Below, piece after piece: positions 35,602 through 47,922 of a stretch of 64,000 nucleotides of DNA; the stretch's first letter is position 1; the number at the start of each line of letters is the position of its first letter. Source of the DNA: Branchinecta lynchi (lineage: Eukaryota > Arthropoda > Branchiopoda > Anostraca > Branchinectidae); NCBI GenBank assembly GCA_023053575.1, contig JAKZAP010000001.1:16818849-16882848 (forward strand). The letters are read 5' to 3'. The position numbers and the translations under genes are program-made. The notes beneath the pieces were generated by a model. That model did no database searches, had not been told where the DNA came from, and worked only from the letters and a program-made list of their open reading frames with translations.

Positions 35602-36385
35602 TCTTAAGTCGGTTGCATATTCGATACCGAAGTGAAGTGCATGGTGAATCCATATCTCCCCTCTCTTTGCTTGCCTGATAAAATTAGAAGTCTAATGTTC
35701 TTTCTGAAGTTCGTCAGAGGTGCGATACAGGGGTAAGGAGTTTCCGTTTTCGAACTTTATTTTTCTTGTCGGACGACTAGTTTGCCCGGAATTCAGCCAG
35801 AACCGGAAATTTGGTAAGATCAAAAGATTATTCATAAAGTGCTTTAGAAAGTGGTTGCAGACATGGTAAATCCATATCTGAACTTGGTTTTCTCAGCGAA
35901 TGAACCATCCATCGAAAGCCGCCACTAAACTGGATCTTTATCCTACATTTTCAAGCAGTTGATTAGGGAAAGTAAAAGACCCATTAGTAATTGTTAAAAA
36001 GAAAGTTCAGAATTTTTACAGTAAGGCGGAGAATATTCTCCCAACCCACAACCTTTTCCCTTTTTTTACCGATAAGGCTCATTTATAGTTGTTCGCTATG
36101 ATGATTGATTTATAGTGTTTTAAAGTTTCCAGTATTCTTATTTATCGTCGTGTATATTTAGACGCATATATTGTCTGTAGTTGTTTATTATGGTCTTATT
36201 TCAATTTTTGTACTCTTCAACTTTTGAGGGCAATAAAAGAATAATAATAATAATAAAGATGGTAAATGCTTACGGGGTCAGGTGAAGACCAGAAATCTCT
36301 AAGAAGCAATTTTCTGGATCAAGTCGATCAGCAAGCACATAGATTTTCCATTTATGGGATCCCATTGAAACCTTTGGCCTTGTTC
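35602..36385 (+). repeat. Family A, 5'-truncated copy A13
   Basis: Diverged units (TTGCCCGGAATTCAGCCAGA; AACTTGGTTTTCTCAG) lead to GGGATCCCATTGAAACCTTT then GGCCTTGTT at 36385. A LINE tail splits it at about 36005-36260. Confidence 0.6.
36005..36260 (+). mobile_element. LINE 3' end, (AAT)n tail
   Basis: TTTATCGTCGTGTATATTTA, then GAGGGCAATAAAAGAATAAT continuing as ATA repeats to about 36256. A polyadenylation-like AATAAA immediately precedes the tail. No coding part remains. Confidence 0.55.
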
Positions 36386-36432
36386 CGCTATCGCCATTTG
36401 TATTTGGCGGGTTACATAAGGAATTGATGTAT

Positions 36433-37512
36433 TGTTGGATCCCAAAACGTAAGTGGAGGGATACCTATGTCCGTGTGTCCGTCCGTCTGTGAGCACGATC
36501 ACTCTCGAAGGGAATGAGATATTTTGATGTGTGAGGATTCTTTGGGTCAAGGGACAGGTCGAGTTCGTAGATGGGCCCTGTAGCCTTACATTTAGGGGTG
36601 GAGGAGGGGTTTCAAATTAAGGGGTGAACAAAATATTTTTAACAGCTAATGAGATAGTCGATTTAGGGGTAGAAGACATGCTGAACAGGACTATGAGAAA
36701 CACGCCGGACAAGTAATTCGCCCGGAATCCGGCTAAAATGGGAAAGCTTGTTAAAAGTAAAAGTTTTATTTAAAGCTGATTAGATGTTTGATTTAGCGGT
36801 AAGAAAACATGCTGAACATTTTCGAACATTTCCGGCCGAAACTGGAAAATTTGTTAAAAGTAAAAGTTTTATCTGAAGTTTATTAGAGGCTCGACATAAT
36901 GGTAAGAAGGCATGCTGAATCCGTATATGAAAATTATTTTCATGTCGGCCAAAACCTGAAAATTTGTTAAAGTTTTATCTGAAGTTGATCATAGGGGCAA
37001 GGAGATACGCTGAATTCGTGTTTGAGCTTTAGTTTTTGCCGAACAAGTAGTTCGCCCGGAATTCGGTCTAAACCGCCAGATTTGGCAGGAATTTTTTTTT
37101 TATCAATTCGTCAAAGTAGATGTGACATATAACCTAGGGGTAAACACATGCTGAATGCATATCTGAACTTGGTTTCAATTTTCAATTCAGTTCAATACTT
37201 TTATTCCGGTGACAAAGACCATAATTAAGCACTAATAATTAAATAACAACAAATAAAGGAAAAAGAACAATCACACGTTTAATCATTCTCGATGGGTTCA
37301 TACAGTTTCAACCAAAATGGAACTGACAGACGCAGTAACGGAGAACGAAGAGCTATATCAACGGGTTTCCAACGGGTTCTCAGATGATTAGCCATTGGCA
37401 TTATTCTGTTTCGAAATCTTAGTGGTAAAACGTTTAAGGTGTCGGCGGAAATTATCTGGATGAATTATTAAGTTTTTGGATCTCATCGAAACCCTTGCTA
37501 CCTTGTCTTGTT
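36433..37512 (+). repeat. Family A, copy A14
   Basis: Starts TTGGATCCCAAAACGTAAGT (palindrome decayed), with GTCCGTGTGTCCGTCCGTC. Ends TTTTTGGATCTCATCGAAAC and then CTTGTCTTGTT. A LINE tail is inserted at about 37174-37372. Confidence 0.75.
37174..37372 (-). mobile_element. LINE 3' end inside A14
   Basis: CAATTTTCAATTCAGTTCAA, then TACTTTTATT and AT-rich sequence, interrupts the family A string GAACTTGGTTTTCTCAG. Read on the minus strand it is a 3' UTR ending in a TTGAAT-type tail. Confidence 0.5.
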
Positions 37513-37904
37513 GCTACCGCCATGACACAAACCAGTTGCGAACCCTGGGTTCGGTGAACCGAAACTCATTGCTAAATATAGCCAACTTTTACCAAAGCTA
37601 AAATTAGCAACCACATTAACCGTAATCTAAAATTGAAATTTGGCTCTAAATTTAGAATTCTGACTGAAATTGAAGCTTTGGTTTGAATGCAAGTCTATTT
37701 CGAAGATGGTTTGCCTAGCAGTGTATTATAGGGGCGAGGACGGGGAAGGTGGTGGGAAGGTGAAGACATGATAAGAAATCGCAATTGTCCCGATCAAACC
37801 ACGTCGGTCATGTGAATCAAGACATACAGAAACTTAGAAGCTCGTTCGTTTTCTGCCCACTCTACCACTCCATGGTCGGTACCCTAGTGTCAAACATTTC
37901 TTGA

Positions 37905-38765
37905 TTGGGATCCTAAAAGCTAGTAAAATTCGTCCGTCTCTTATTATGTTAACTTTCGAAGGAGACGAGATATTTTGTTCAAATTCGGTATGGAGATTCT
38001 TTGGGTCAAAATGTATGTGAAGTTTCTAGATGGGCTATAGCCGTATATTTGAGTGGGGAGCCGGACTTCAGATTAAGGGTGAACAAAATAATTTTGCTGA
38101 AATTGACATGATGACTTCATACGTGACAAGTAGTTCGTCCTGAATCCGGCCAAACCGGGAATTTGGTAAAAGTAAAAGCTTAATCTGAAGTCAGTTAATG
38201 CTTCGAATATGAAGGCAAGAAAACAAGCCTAATCTATTTTTTTTTTGCCTGCCTGCCAAACTGGAAATTCGTGAAAACTTAACGTTTCTTCTGAGGTCGG
38301 TTATAGAGTAGAAATATGAAGGGAACACACATTGGATCAGAGTATTCACCTAGTTTATCTGCCGGGGTGATATTCGCTGGAATCCGGCAAAAGATCGGAA
38401 CTTAGGTAATACTTCTAATATTTTACAACAAAATCTTTGGGGCAAAGCTGACGTGCTGAATAGATCTCTCTGGTTTATGTTCGTGCCCGTTGATAAAACG
38501 ACCAGAATCTGGTAATAATCGCAAATTCCATAGACCTCGTGTCGTGATCTTACCGAATGCTTCGAGTTCCGATTAAGGGGTGAAGACACAAAGTAAATTA
38601 ATGTTCCGTTGTTCAGGTTGTCGCAATAATGGTGGGGGATGGTAAGTACGTTTAGTTGCTTCATTTTCCTACCGGATTGAGTATTTGGCCGGAATTCTGA
38701 GACAACTAGAAAGTCTAGGTTAGACTTATTAAACGTTGGAGGATAAAATTGTTGTGATGTCATTC
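37905..38765 (+). repeat. Family A, strongly diverged copy A15
   Basis: GATTGGGATCCTAAAAGCTA opens it; AACTTTCGAAGGAGACGAGA and GGAGATTCTTTGGGTC follow. Only faint unit structure remains after 38100. Probably the oldest copy here. Confidence 0.6.
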
Positions 38766-38827
38766 GAGTAAATATAAACTAAACAACATGTGCGCTTCGT
38801 TATTCACTTATGTTTCGGTTCGATTGA

Positions 38828-39016
38828 TTGTACGGAAAACATTTTACTGTGCAAACCGACCACTCGCCATTACAGTGGTTAAATTCTGTGAAATCTACTA
38901 ACCGACGTTTGGCAAGATGGTTGGCTGAACTGCAACAACATGATTTCGAAATCAAGGCAAGACCAGGAACAGCAAATGCAAATGCTGATGCCATGTCACG
39001 TTTTGGACATGATTGA
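38828..39016 (+). pseudogene. Ty3/Gypsy pol fragment: RNase H C-terminal part
   Basis: The 62-residue frame reads YGKHFTVQTDHSPLQWL, then NRRLARWLAELQQHDF and ADAMSR. These are hallmarks of the RNase H domain of Ty3/Gypsy polyproteins: the TDHxxLxxL block, the RLARW helix and the NADAxSR end. The first codon is TTG directly after an in-frame TGA, so it is not a real start. Protease, reverse transcriptase and the front of RNase H are missing, and diverged family A sequence lies upstream. The frame stops five codons after ADAMSR, and a polypurine tract follows 125 bases later. In most Ty3/Gypsy elements integrase comes next; here it does not. That suits a Gmr1-like order (integrase before reverse transcriptase) or a deletion. 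Non-functional remnant. Confidence 0.85.
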
Positions 39017-39140
39017 TTTCTGTCATATTTAAGGTGTCCATGTTTTGTAATTGTTTAACCTGTGCGTTTTGTTTTGTTCTTTTCTGTACGTTTTTGTTCT
39101 TGCCTCAGATGTTTTCTTGAAAAGAGGGAGTTTATTTTTA

Positions 39141-39549
39141 AGGGGGGAGGGATGTTTGGAATCGTCCGATTCTGTTTTTCACCCTATTAGAATACTCCGC
39201 GCTTTTTCCGTTTAAAACGCCATCTAGCAGTGTTGAGTAAAGTAAAGCATCTTCATAGAAGCGCTACCAGTTCAGTTGGTAGACAGCTTTCAGCCAGATT
39301 AATGGCTTGTAATAATTAAAATGGATTTGCTGTATTTTAAGGTAAATGTTTTTCGGATTATTATATTAGTATATAATTAAGATATAATTTATTAATTCTG
39401 AATTGAAGTATTCATTCTTAAAGTAAAATCATAAAGTAAAAGACTGATTATTATTTTAAAGGTTTCCTGACTACAATTATTGCTGACATTGTACATCTGT
39501 AAATACTCGGTGTTACAATAAACGTTATTTAACGTTGCACTGGAGGAAT
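39141..39549 (+). mobile_element. Putative polypurine tract and LTR of the Ty3/Gypsy element
   Basis: AAGGGGGGAGGGA (39141-39153) is followed directly by TGTTTGGAATCG, the expected LTR 5' edge. AATAAA occurs at about 39518. The right edge is a guess: TTGGCGTGCCAGAGAGG at 39549 would suit a primer-binding site after an LTR of ~396 bp, but no second LTR copy is in the window to fix the limits. Confidence 0.5.
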
Positions 39550-39699
39550 TGGCGTGCCAGAGAGGTTTTCCCAACAATTGACCTCTTGCGACTGATATGG
39601 CTCTATTGAGCAACACGTAACCAACGATTGGCTGACATGCCATTAGTAAATGCTCAGAAACGAAAATAGTCCATGCAGCGATTGGGCATTCAAACGGGC

Positions 39700-39806
39700 G
39701 GGGCAAGAAGAGGCCGCATACTCATAAAAAAGAGGGAAAAGCCTATAAAAATGACTATTTTTGTATGTTTGGGGGGGGGGGGTTCAACCCCCTGGATACG
39801 GACTTG
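39700..39806 (-). mobile_element. hAT-like MITE, 5'-damaged relative of 59133-59286
   Basis: GGAAAAGCCTATAAAAATGA and TTTTTGTATGTTTGGGGG, then CCCCCTGGATACGGACTTG, match the inverse of the 59.1-kb element. The outer left end is degraded. Confidence 0.55.
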
Positions 39807-42417
39807 AACAACACCAAGAATGTGCCACTGGTCTTAAGACCAAGACCAAGATTGTCGGCATCGATCTTGACACTTGTCTTAAGACCAAGATTCAAGACTG
39901 CATCTCTGTTAGTAAGTAAGTGATACGGAACAGTCCGTGCCGGGTATGATTAGTCTCAATGAGTAGTGGTCCTACGGATAGTTATCCGATAGTTATAGTT
40001 ATCCCGCGGACCATGCACTGTAGGACAGTTGGTTCACGCTCAGTTCGTCACGGGGAAGTTGCCACAAGATGAATCTCTTGTACTGACCGGGCATTACTCA
40101 TCGAGTCCATCCGACTATGCTAGCGGAATACCATCTCTGGTTGTTCAGGCCCCTTTTCTTCTTTTACATGCTAGAAATGTGGACGATTGGGTGTGGGGCA
40201 GGTTAGAAAACAAGCAGTTCGAAGCTTGGAACCCCAACTGTGAGAAATATTTCCAGATTTACAAGAGAAAACTATATAGTAAGATAAAATTGACCTTAAC
40301 ACATTTCAGAGTACGGGGAAGCTATACAAAAACAAATAACGCACGAATAAGTCAGCATCTGAGAAGATTTGTAAATTGGTGTGTTTCCGGTTCCAAAATA
40401 ATGTTAGATCAGTTTCGCGACCCACTCGACAACTGTATGCCTTATTTAGTTAACTGAATTCGTGAGCTTTTTTTTGGGGGGGGGGATTAGGTTCCCATTC
40501 CGATTTCATTATCTGAATGAATTGGCACGTTTAAGCAAAATCTGAAATCCGCCAAAATTATCTCTTATGAAAGCGTCAAGGGTGGCTGAGAGGTTTGTAA
40601 CCCGTCAAATGAATTCGACGACTGTGGAGTTTCTGAAACAGAAAAATGTAAGAACAGCTTATTGACAAAGGAATTTGGATATAGTCTCGATCGGGCCTAA
40701 ACATTCGTGGGAGAAATCGTGTTGGCAATGGTGGGGATGACTTCGACTTGGCCGTAGAAAATTCCCTGGGTAGCTTGCGGTCCTGACAGGAGTCAGTAAT
40801 ATACATATTCAGCGATTTTGGTACAATGTCTTCAAGGCTTTAAAGGACCTCTCGCACTATTTACTATTCAACTTCCACTATTTTAAAATATTTGAATACT
40901 TTAGAACTAGGCTGTGCTTTCTACAAATAACCCAGAGTTTTGGCGGTTTTAAGCCCTTTCCGAGACCCGTTAACTTACAGCGAAAACAGGGAAAAACTGA
41001 CATAACCGGTTTTTCTGATGGACAACTTCTCGCATACAACCGTCGACATCGTGATACACACCAAAGGTAGCAAAACACGGCAAGTGAGAAAGTCAGCGTG
41101 GTTTTGTTAGAGGGGTAGAACGTACCGTACGAAATTGCGGTGTCCAGGTTAAGAAATATATGGAGTGATTATGGAAGTAGTTGCGTTAGTATTATAGGTA
41201 AGACAGGTCCTTTAAGTAACGTGCGCACTCAGTCCGACTTTCGCAGTCGGGCGAATCCTTAGTTTTGAAATGTGTACGCATCGCATGCAGGTCTCCCCAA
41301 AGTGACGCGACTTTCGTATGCGAAACCTTATGAGACTGACTGAGTGATATCAAGAACAAATTGTAATACGACCATGTGAAGTCAAATATTTCCCCATACC
41401 CTGCCGGATGCAAACGAGCAGAGGTTAGGAGCCACGCGTTACATCACGTTTCGTTACCTCTACAAATAGCTATATCGCTGTGAAGCCGCGTAGACAAAAC
41501 TTTCAATGTAAAAGCCGATTGGTTCTCTGGACGGGCTCCAGAGCGGGTCAGCATGCCTCCTGCTCTTATTCCCCCGCTGTGAGCAACGGCAAAGACGGGT
41601 ATCAGCCCAAAGCTAGAGCAAGTACCTCTAGCTCAACTCAGTTTCGTCGGGGTATCCATAGTCGCTGCATGGGGACCAAAGAGGAGGTTCTATCAGATTA
41701 TTTGTTCTTGGTGATATTCACTGACGTGGCAAGACCGTATGCACAGAAACTATATAGTAATGCAGCACTGGTGCGTTTAAACGTACGGAAGATGTCAGTC
41801 TGCTAGAATTTCTTGGTGAAGGAGACCGGGACACGGCTCATAGATACGGGACAGTTCGTCCCGCAGAATATTGACCCCATGTCCAGATAAATTATGTCCC
41901 ATGGATCACAGGACCATTGGTCACGCTCAGCTCGTCACCTAAAAAGTGGCGAGGAGATAAAAAGTTATCATAAGAATTATTGATTGGTACATTTCCCGTT
42001 TCATAAGAGTTTTAAATTAGACTACTTTCGTGATTCACCTATAACTGTATGTTTTTACTCGGCGTCCTACAAGTTTCCTCATGCGTGCATTAGGATCTCA
42101 TTCGTGTATAATTATTTGAACAAATTTTTTTATGTGTAATAAAAGTGTGTAATACGTGTTTTTGAAGTTATAAAAATCAAAATAGAATAATAATCTTCTT
42201 ACTAAGCTTTTTCCTTAGAAGGATTTTATGGATATTTGCTTTCTTGTAATTCGGTTCTAATTGCAAATTTGTTATCCGCATCTGCAACGGGTATGGCGTG
42301 ATCTTCTTATCCGTTGGTCAGTAATCAAAAGACAAAAAACTTTCGGTACCGTAGGTAGTGTGAGAGGCTTCCCTCGAACCCGTTTCATTAGGCCGGATAA
42401 TTGCGATATTTCGTAAT
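39807..42417. other. No gene recognised; one short repeat pair
   Basis: TTGGTTCACGCTCAGTTCGT (40028) and TTGGTCACGCTCAGCTCGTC (41918) mark a short dispersed repeat, with GGGACAGTTCGTCCCG nearby. The 142-aa plus frame at 40029-40457 begins inside this repeat and has no known domain. Confidence 0.35.
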
Positions 42418-43059
42418 ACTATATACTTCGGCTCAAGTGCCGAATAGCGATCGTGATGTATGTCGCACTTTCCAGGTTTCGCCAGTTCGGGCACTTCCAC
42501 ACAAACTAGGACTTTGAAACTAGGCACGCATGTGAGGACTTGGCCCAGTGGCCTAGGAAACCTTCCTTTCCCGGGATCATCCCTCGGGCGGAGGAAGGGG
42601 GGATCTGGGATCTTTGACACGCCTAAGTTGCGATCGACTGATATTGTTTGAGTAAAACTGTTGGAGGTTGGAGCAGATGCCCTATATATGCTGACTGTGT
42701 GTCGGAATTAGAGGGGGGAGTCAGAAATTTTGCGAAACGCGTAGGGACTGAAGGGATAAAATTCGGTCGGTATAAAGGTCTTGTGGCCTAGATTATATGC
42801 CAGTGTTCAGGGCCGGATGCGGTCGCGTTGGGCGGAGTTGGTGGGGAGTTACCGGTCATTTCCAAGAATTGCAATTCTCTGCACGAACCGGCGATCCGAC
42901 TCGAGCGAAACTTGATGGGTGGTACGAGCAGCTTGCCCTAGAAGTTAGAAAATCGCATCCGCCGACTGTGGAGGGAGAATGGAAATTTTGTGATGTTCTC
43001 AGTAATATGTTTATAAAGTCGTGTTTGTACAGTCAGTGCCATATAACGCCATAGCTCTT
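42418..43059 (+). repeat. Family B, diverged copy B5 with both ends
   Basis: The 5' hairpin is decayed (CTTCGGCTCAAGTGCCGAAT), then AGCGATCGTGATGTATGTCG. The core is altered to GACTTTGAAACTAGGC. The 3' end CAGTGCCATATAACGCCATA then GCTCTTGT is recognisable. Confidence 0.6.
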
Positions 43060-43561
43060 GTTTCCTTAATTCACAGTCGGTTCAAGTTCTCTTATTGAAG
43101 TAACCAGTCTCATTGTGGGACGGCAAGCTCGTTGATTTCCGAGAGCCGTGATCGAGCTGAGCCTCCGAGATCCCGAGTTTAGTGCTCAGAAGACCCTCAA
43201 CTGAAGGGGATTCGGACACATTAAATGTGGCGTCGTCTCTTTGGCACCTGTGATTTGTCGTTAGCGCTGCCTGGGATGAGTGAGTTGTGGGTTCTTTTTG
43301 GAGCAAGCTGTACTCGTTTTTAAACGAGAGATGGCAGGTAAATGAGAATTTGGAAATCTAGTATAGATGGCAGGTTAGCGTGGGCTTCAGTCCAAACCAG
43401 AGGCCTTGTGCTTAGCGAGGGGCTTCAACCCTGTAAAGACTGTATGACCGGTAGTGACAAATAGGAATCCTCGAAAGATTCTTTTTTGTTTGAACCATGA
43501 AGGGGATTGGGATCGAATACGAATACACTTTTGAAGACTACAGTACAGTCAGTGTTACGAT

Positions 43562-45493
43562 CAGGGGCGTCCTGGAGGGGGGGGGGGGGGGGCCCCCTAT
43601 GTTTTGGGCATTTGGTCAAATTTTCGTTGGTTCCCATTCTTTATCGAATTTGGTAATTAAACGAACTTTTGCTCAGTCCGAGTCTATTTTACCGCATTCG
43701 GTACGTCTCTATGTAAATTCGGTGATTTAACGTATTTATTTGGTAGTATTCGTTAGTGAATTCGGTTGTTCATCGGACTTTTCTCAAGTCCGTATTATTC
43801 TACCGCATTTGGTCAGTCAATTCATAATTTAGTCGTTAATTAGATTCATTTGTTTCTGATTCGTGACCAAATTCTACAATTCATCCGACTTTTGTTCAGT
43901 CCGAGTCGATTTCACCGCATTCGGTACGTCCCTTCGTAAATTTGGTGATACGTATTAACGTATTTATTTGGTACTTTTCTCAAGTCCGTATCTGTCCTAT
44001 CGCATTCGGTCACTCAGTTTCATAATTAGGTCATTAATCAGATTCATTTGGTTCTGATTCCTGACTGAATTCGACAATTCATCCAACTTATCCAGTCCGA
44101 GTCGATTTCACCGCATTCGGTACGTCCCTATTTAAATTCGGTAATTTAACGTATTTATTTGGTCTCATCCGTTTAGCGAATTCGGTTGTTCACCGGACTT
44201 TTCTGAAGTCCGTATCTGTTCTATCGCATTCGGTCAATCCATTTCATAATTCGGTGATTAATCAGATTCATCTGGTTCTAATTCGTTACCGAATTCGGTA
44301 ATTCACCTGATTTTCTTTTGGTTCGCATCTGTTACCAGGCTTACCACTTTCGGCTGTGTTTCTACCAAGAGTTTTATTCCATTCCGAAATTCGGTCGTTA
44401 TACCGCTCCCGATCTGCTCCTTATTTTCTTAGTTAATTTTTCGGTAGTACGAATTCATTATTTGGTTCACCCCAGTTACTGTGCTTGGTAATTTAAGTGG
44501 CATTTATTTAGCTCTTTTCTTTACCATTTAATGGCATGTTCAACTGATTTCCATTCATTACTTCTAATGATTGGAGAACTTCAGGAATAGACTCGTCTCC
44601 TGACGTGAAAACTAGCCTATTTTTGTTTGCTGTAAATTCAGAATAAATGTACTTTACATTTACTTTACCCTGGATGGACCCTTTTTTCGCCAGACAGCTC
44701 TGTCGTTTAATAGGTAGCCTTGGGATCGCAAAAAGGCACTTTGATCATGAGTGTTTCCAAAAATTTCGTCTGCGGCACATTTAGCAGTCTTCACTCTTTA
44801 GAAGAAGGGTACGTAATTTAGTTGGCGTTAGAGGCTTGGAATTTTGGAGTGCTTGAACTACGTTAAAAGCTAGAATTTGCCAGAAAAAAGGCGGATTCAA
44901 AAAATTTTGCCTGCGGAGCTTTAATTTTTCCTGGGTACAGCGTTCACGACGTTGTCGCTTGGCAGCAACTGCATTTTTGTCAGTACATTTTCAAGTCCCG
45001 TTGGCAAAACTGGACGTCCCCCAAAGCTAAAACGCTAGTGACGTCGTATCTCTGAAAACAATACCTCAAGATTCTGGATTCCCGCTCTCTACTCCCCCCA
45101 CGATGCTCGGATCGGGGAAGTGACTATTTCCAGCTTAATCATTTGGCGTCCCTGACATGACTGCCAAGATTCATCGTCCTAGCAACACAAACCCGAACTA
45201 GCAAAATCCGGACCGACTGACAGACCGACGGACGGATAGAAATTGCGATCGCTATATGGCACTTGGCCAAAGAGCAAGTGCCATAAAAACAGAAGTGGAG
45301 GAGCGTGAAAACTGACCAAATTTTCGCTTTAGACTTATTTTGTACATACTATGCAATTTTTACGTTATAGCTTCTTGAAGGCAACGCTGTGTTTTAGAAA
45401 AAAATTTATAAATTCGGTCAACATCAGGTACCGATTCGGTCAATTTTTACCAGGTTCGCCCCCCGAATGAAGAAAGGGTTGGGACGCCACTTG
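43562..45493 (+). mobile_element. Family E, copy E1: hAT-like, non-autonomous, TTCGGT-rich
   Basis: Opens CAGGGGCGTCCTGGAG followed by 16 G. At 45482-45493 it closes GGACGCCACTTG, the approximate inverse. From 43600 to 44470 it repeats CGAATTCGGTAATTCACCGG-like and AAGTCCGTATCTGTTCTATC-like blocks at about 280-bp spacing. 44550-45050 is a second, non-repeating part shared with E3. Flanks gttacgat / aatacgat agree at 6 of 8, a possible aged 8-bp duplication. No transposase frame. Confidence 0.65.
45063..45294 (-). repeat. Family B, partial copy B6 inside E1
   Basis: CTCCCCCCACGATGCTCGGA, CCGACGGACGGATAGAAATT, and the hairpin TGGCACTTGGCCAAAGAGCA then AGTGCCA. Its left end is missing. Confidence 0.75.
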
Positions 45494-46931
45494 TAATACG
45501 ATAGCTGGATGTTAGTTGATAAAACAGGATTTTGACTTAGTTGTTGCCCTCTAGCCCTTACGTGGAATTTAGGGATTTTACGGATCGCCTATATGTCCAT
45601 TGTCACATTATGGGGCAAAATACTGCCATGGTATTGGGATTGGAAATGCTTGAACGAATGAATAATTGAATGCATTAAAATAAGGTTGGCGGTATGGTTT
45701 TTAACTGGTGGTTCAAATGGAGTGATCTTCACACGATTCGGTAAAATTTTGAGCCGGTAGCTCGGTCTATAGCTGCATTTCATTCACGGTTCGTTATTAA
45801 ACTGAATACCGTACACCAATAATCCCTTGACGGCGTTAGCGATTGCGGGTACCAGGTAAATGAGGATTGGGCAGCAATACTGAAAATAGGATGTGTGTAT
45901 GTTACTCTAAGTTGCGTTTTGAGGCTTGCGATTCTCAACCCGTGTTCGTCACAAGTCGTTTTTACGGAGCGCATCAAGTGCGCATCCTAACACGGGTTCC
46001 GTGTTCTGTGGATTCAAGCGTTTTTAGCTCCCGTGTTTCTTTCGAGTTCAACACCGAATCCCAACACAAACGGACTCGTATCAAATCATCTACGGGTTCT
46101 CTTATGCAAAACACGGGCGCTGAAAAAGGGTGACAGCGCAGAGTGTTAGGATTCGAGTTCAACACGCTAATTGCTGAAAACGCAACTCTACACTGTCAGA
46201 AGTTTCATAACAGATTGCGCATAACACTTTCAAGAATAACACCTTTTCACTAAAAAATAAAGTGTTTCTTGCCTAGATCTCCAACAACACCTTCAATAGG
46301 TAAAAATACTACACTCGCATAGGACAAGCAGGCGAAGATCACTGACTTACAAACACCGCACAATGGTGAAGGAAGTAATTTCATCTGCACCGCTTTCATG
46401 GTTAGTAAAACCTCGAGTAAAACTTTGGCGACAAGAAAAGCTTATAGAGGATTAGCGCGTATTATTAGCAGATAACTGGCGCATTTAAATGCACTCTTTA
46501 AAGAGGGTCTCAGACTGTGCTGTTTCTGCGTAAAACCAACTTTTCGCGAGACATACATCATTTGCTCTACATGAAGATATATATCTAACAAGTTCATCTT
46601 TACGAAGATTGGTTGGGTCTGTGTTCATTTGTATTCCTGTTCTTGCTCGAAACGTGTTGCTGAGTATATTCAGGGTTGCCACTTGTGTAAAATATAATGC
46701 ACTACCAAAGTAGCCAAAAAGTACTACCAGAGGAGAAAAAGTACTACCCAAAATAAATTTTTTTCGCGTGTTGCCCTCCGCGCAACACACCCATTGTCTT
46801 TCACTGTTGCTATTGTAAATCACTTTAGTACGACCCTATAAATATGGTCTCAATCGAACCTTCGTCAAAACTAGGGGTTTTCCTACTTGAACAAATCCCG
46901 GTTAGGTAAAATATGTAGAAACATTACGTCG
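45494..46931. other. No gene recognised; ACACGGG-type short repeats
   Basis: CAACCCGTGTTCGTC, AACACGGGTTCCGTG and AACACGGGCGCTG occur within 45940-46120. CAGGGTTGCCACTTGTG at 46672 resembles a transposon end; AACGGTGGCAATC at 48416 could be its partner. Confidence 0.35.
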
Positions 46932-47922
46932 TTTTTGGGATCCCAAAACGTAAGTGAAGGGATACCGATGACATCGTCCGTCTGTGCGCGCTATAACTCT
47001 CGAAGGGAATGAGATATCATTGCGATATCAACCCTCATTGGTGTGAGGGTTCATTGGGTCAAGGGTAAGGTCAAGTTCGTAGATGGGCTCTGTAGCCCTA
47101 CATTTAGGGGAGGGGGTTCAAATTAAGGGACAAACAAAATATTTTTAAACAGCTAATGTGATAGTCGATTATGGTGTAAGAAAGCATGCTGAGCACGATA
47201 TTGAAAACCATTTTCTCGCCGGACAATTAGTTCGTCCGGAATAACCGGAAAGTTGGTTAAAAGTAAAAGTTTTATTTAAAGTTGATTAAATGACCGATTT
47301 TGGTGAAAGAAAACATGCTGAACACGATGGTGAAAACCATTTACTCATCGAACAAGTAGTTCGTCCGGAATCCGGCAAAAACCGGAAAGTTGGTTGAAAG
47401 TAAAAGTTTCATTTGAAGTTGAGTTCAGATTACGGGTGAAAAAACATGCTGAACACGATGGTCAAAGCCATTTTCTCACAGGGCAACTAGTTCACCCGGG
47501 ATCCGGCCAAAACCGGAAAATTTGTTAAAAGCAAAAGTGTGATTAGATGACAGATTAAGTAAGACAGTAAGACGAGAGGCCGAGTCTGTATATGACAATC
47601 ATTTTTTACCATGACATATAATTAGTTTTTTAATTCAAACTTTTATTCAAAGTTGATTACCGGTAGACCTTCTTTATAGGGATATGACGCTGGAGTTTCT
47701 GAATTTTCTTTTCTTGCTGGACTAGTAGTTTGCTCAGAATTCGGGCGAAACCGAAAACTTGGCAGAAGTATCGTCAAAATAAATATGGCTTGTAGAGGTA
47801 TATCTGAACTTGGCTTTCTCTGATGATTAGCCTGGCGAAGAGTGGATCTGGCGAAGACAAGACCCTATTGTCCGAATTAAATATCAGATTTGTGGGATCC
47901 CATCGACACCTTTGGTCTTGTT
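46932..47922 (+). repeat. Family A, copy A16
   Basis: Starts TTTTTGGGATCCCAAAACGT. The CCGT tract is reduced to a single CCGTCTG. Ends GGGATCCCATCGACACCTTT then GGTCTTGTT. Confidence 0.85.

Noticed and set aside
40029..40457. 142-aa plus-strand frame
   Set aside because: Starts inside a short dispersed repeat, shows no recognisable domain and no exon boundaries. Kept only as a chance frame.
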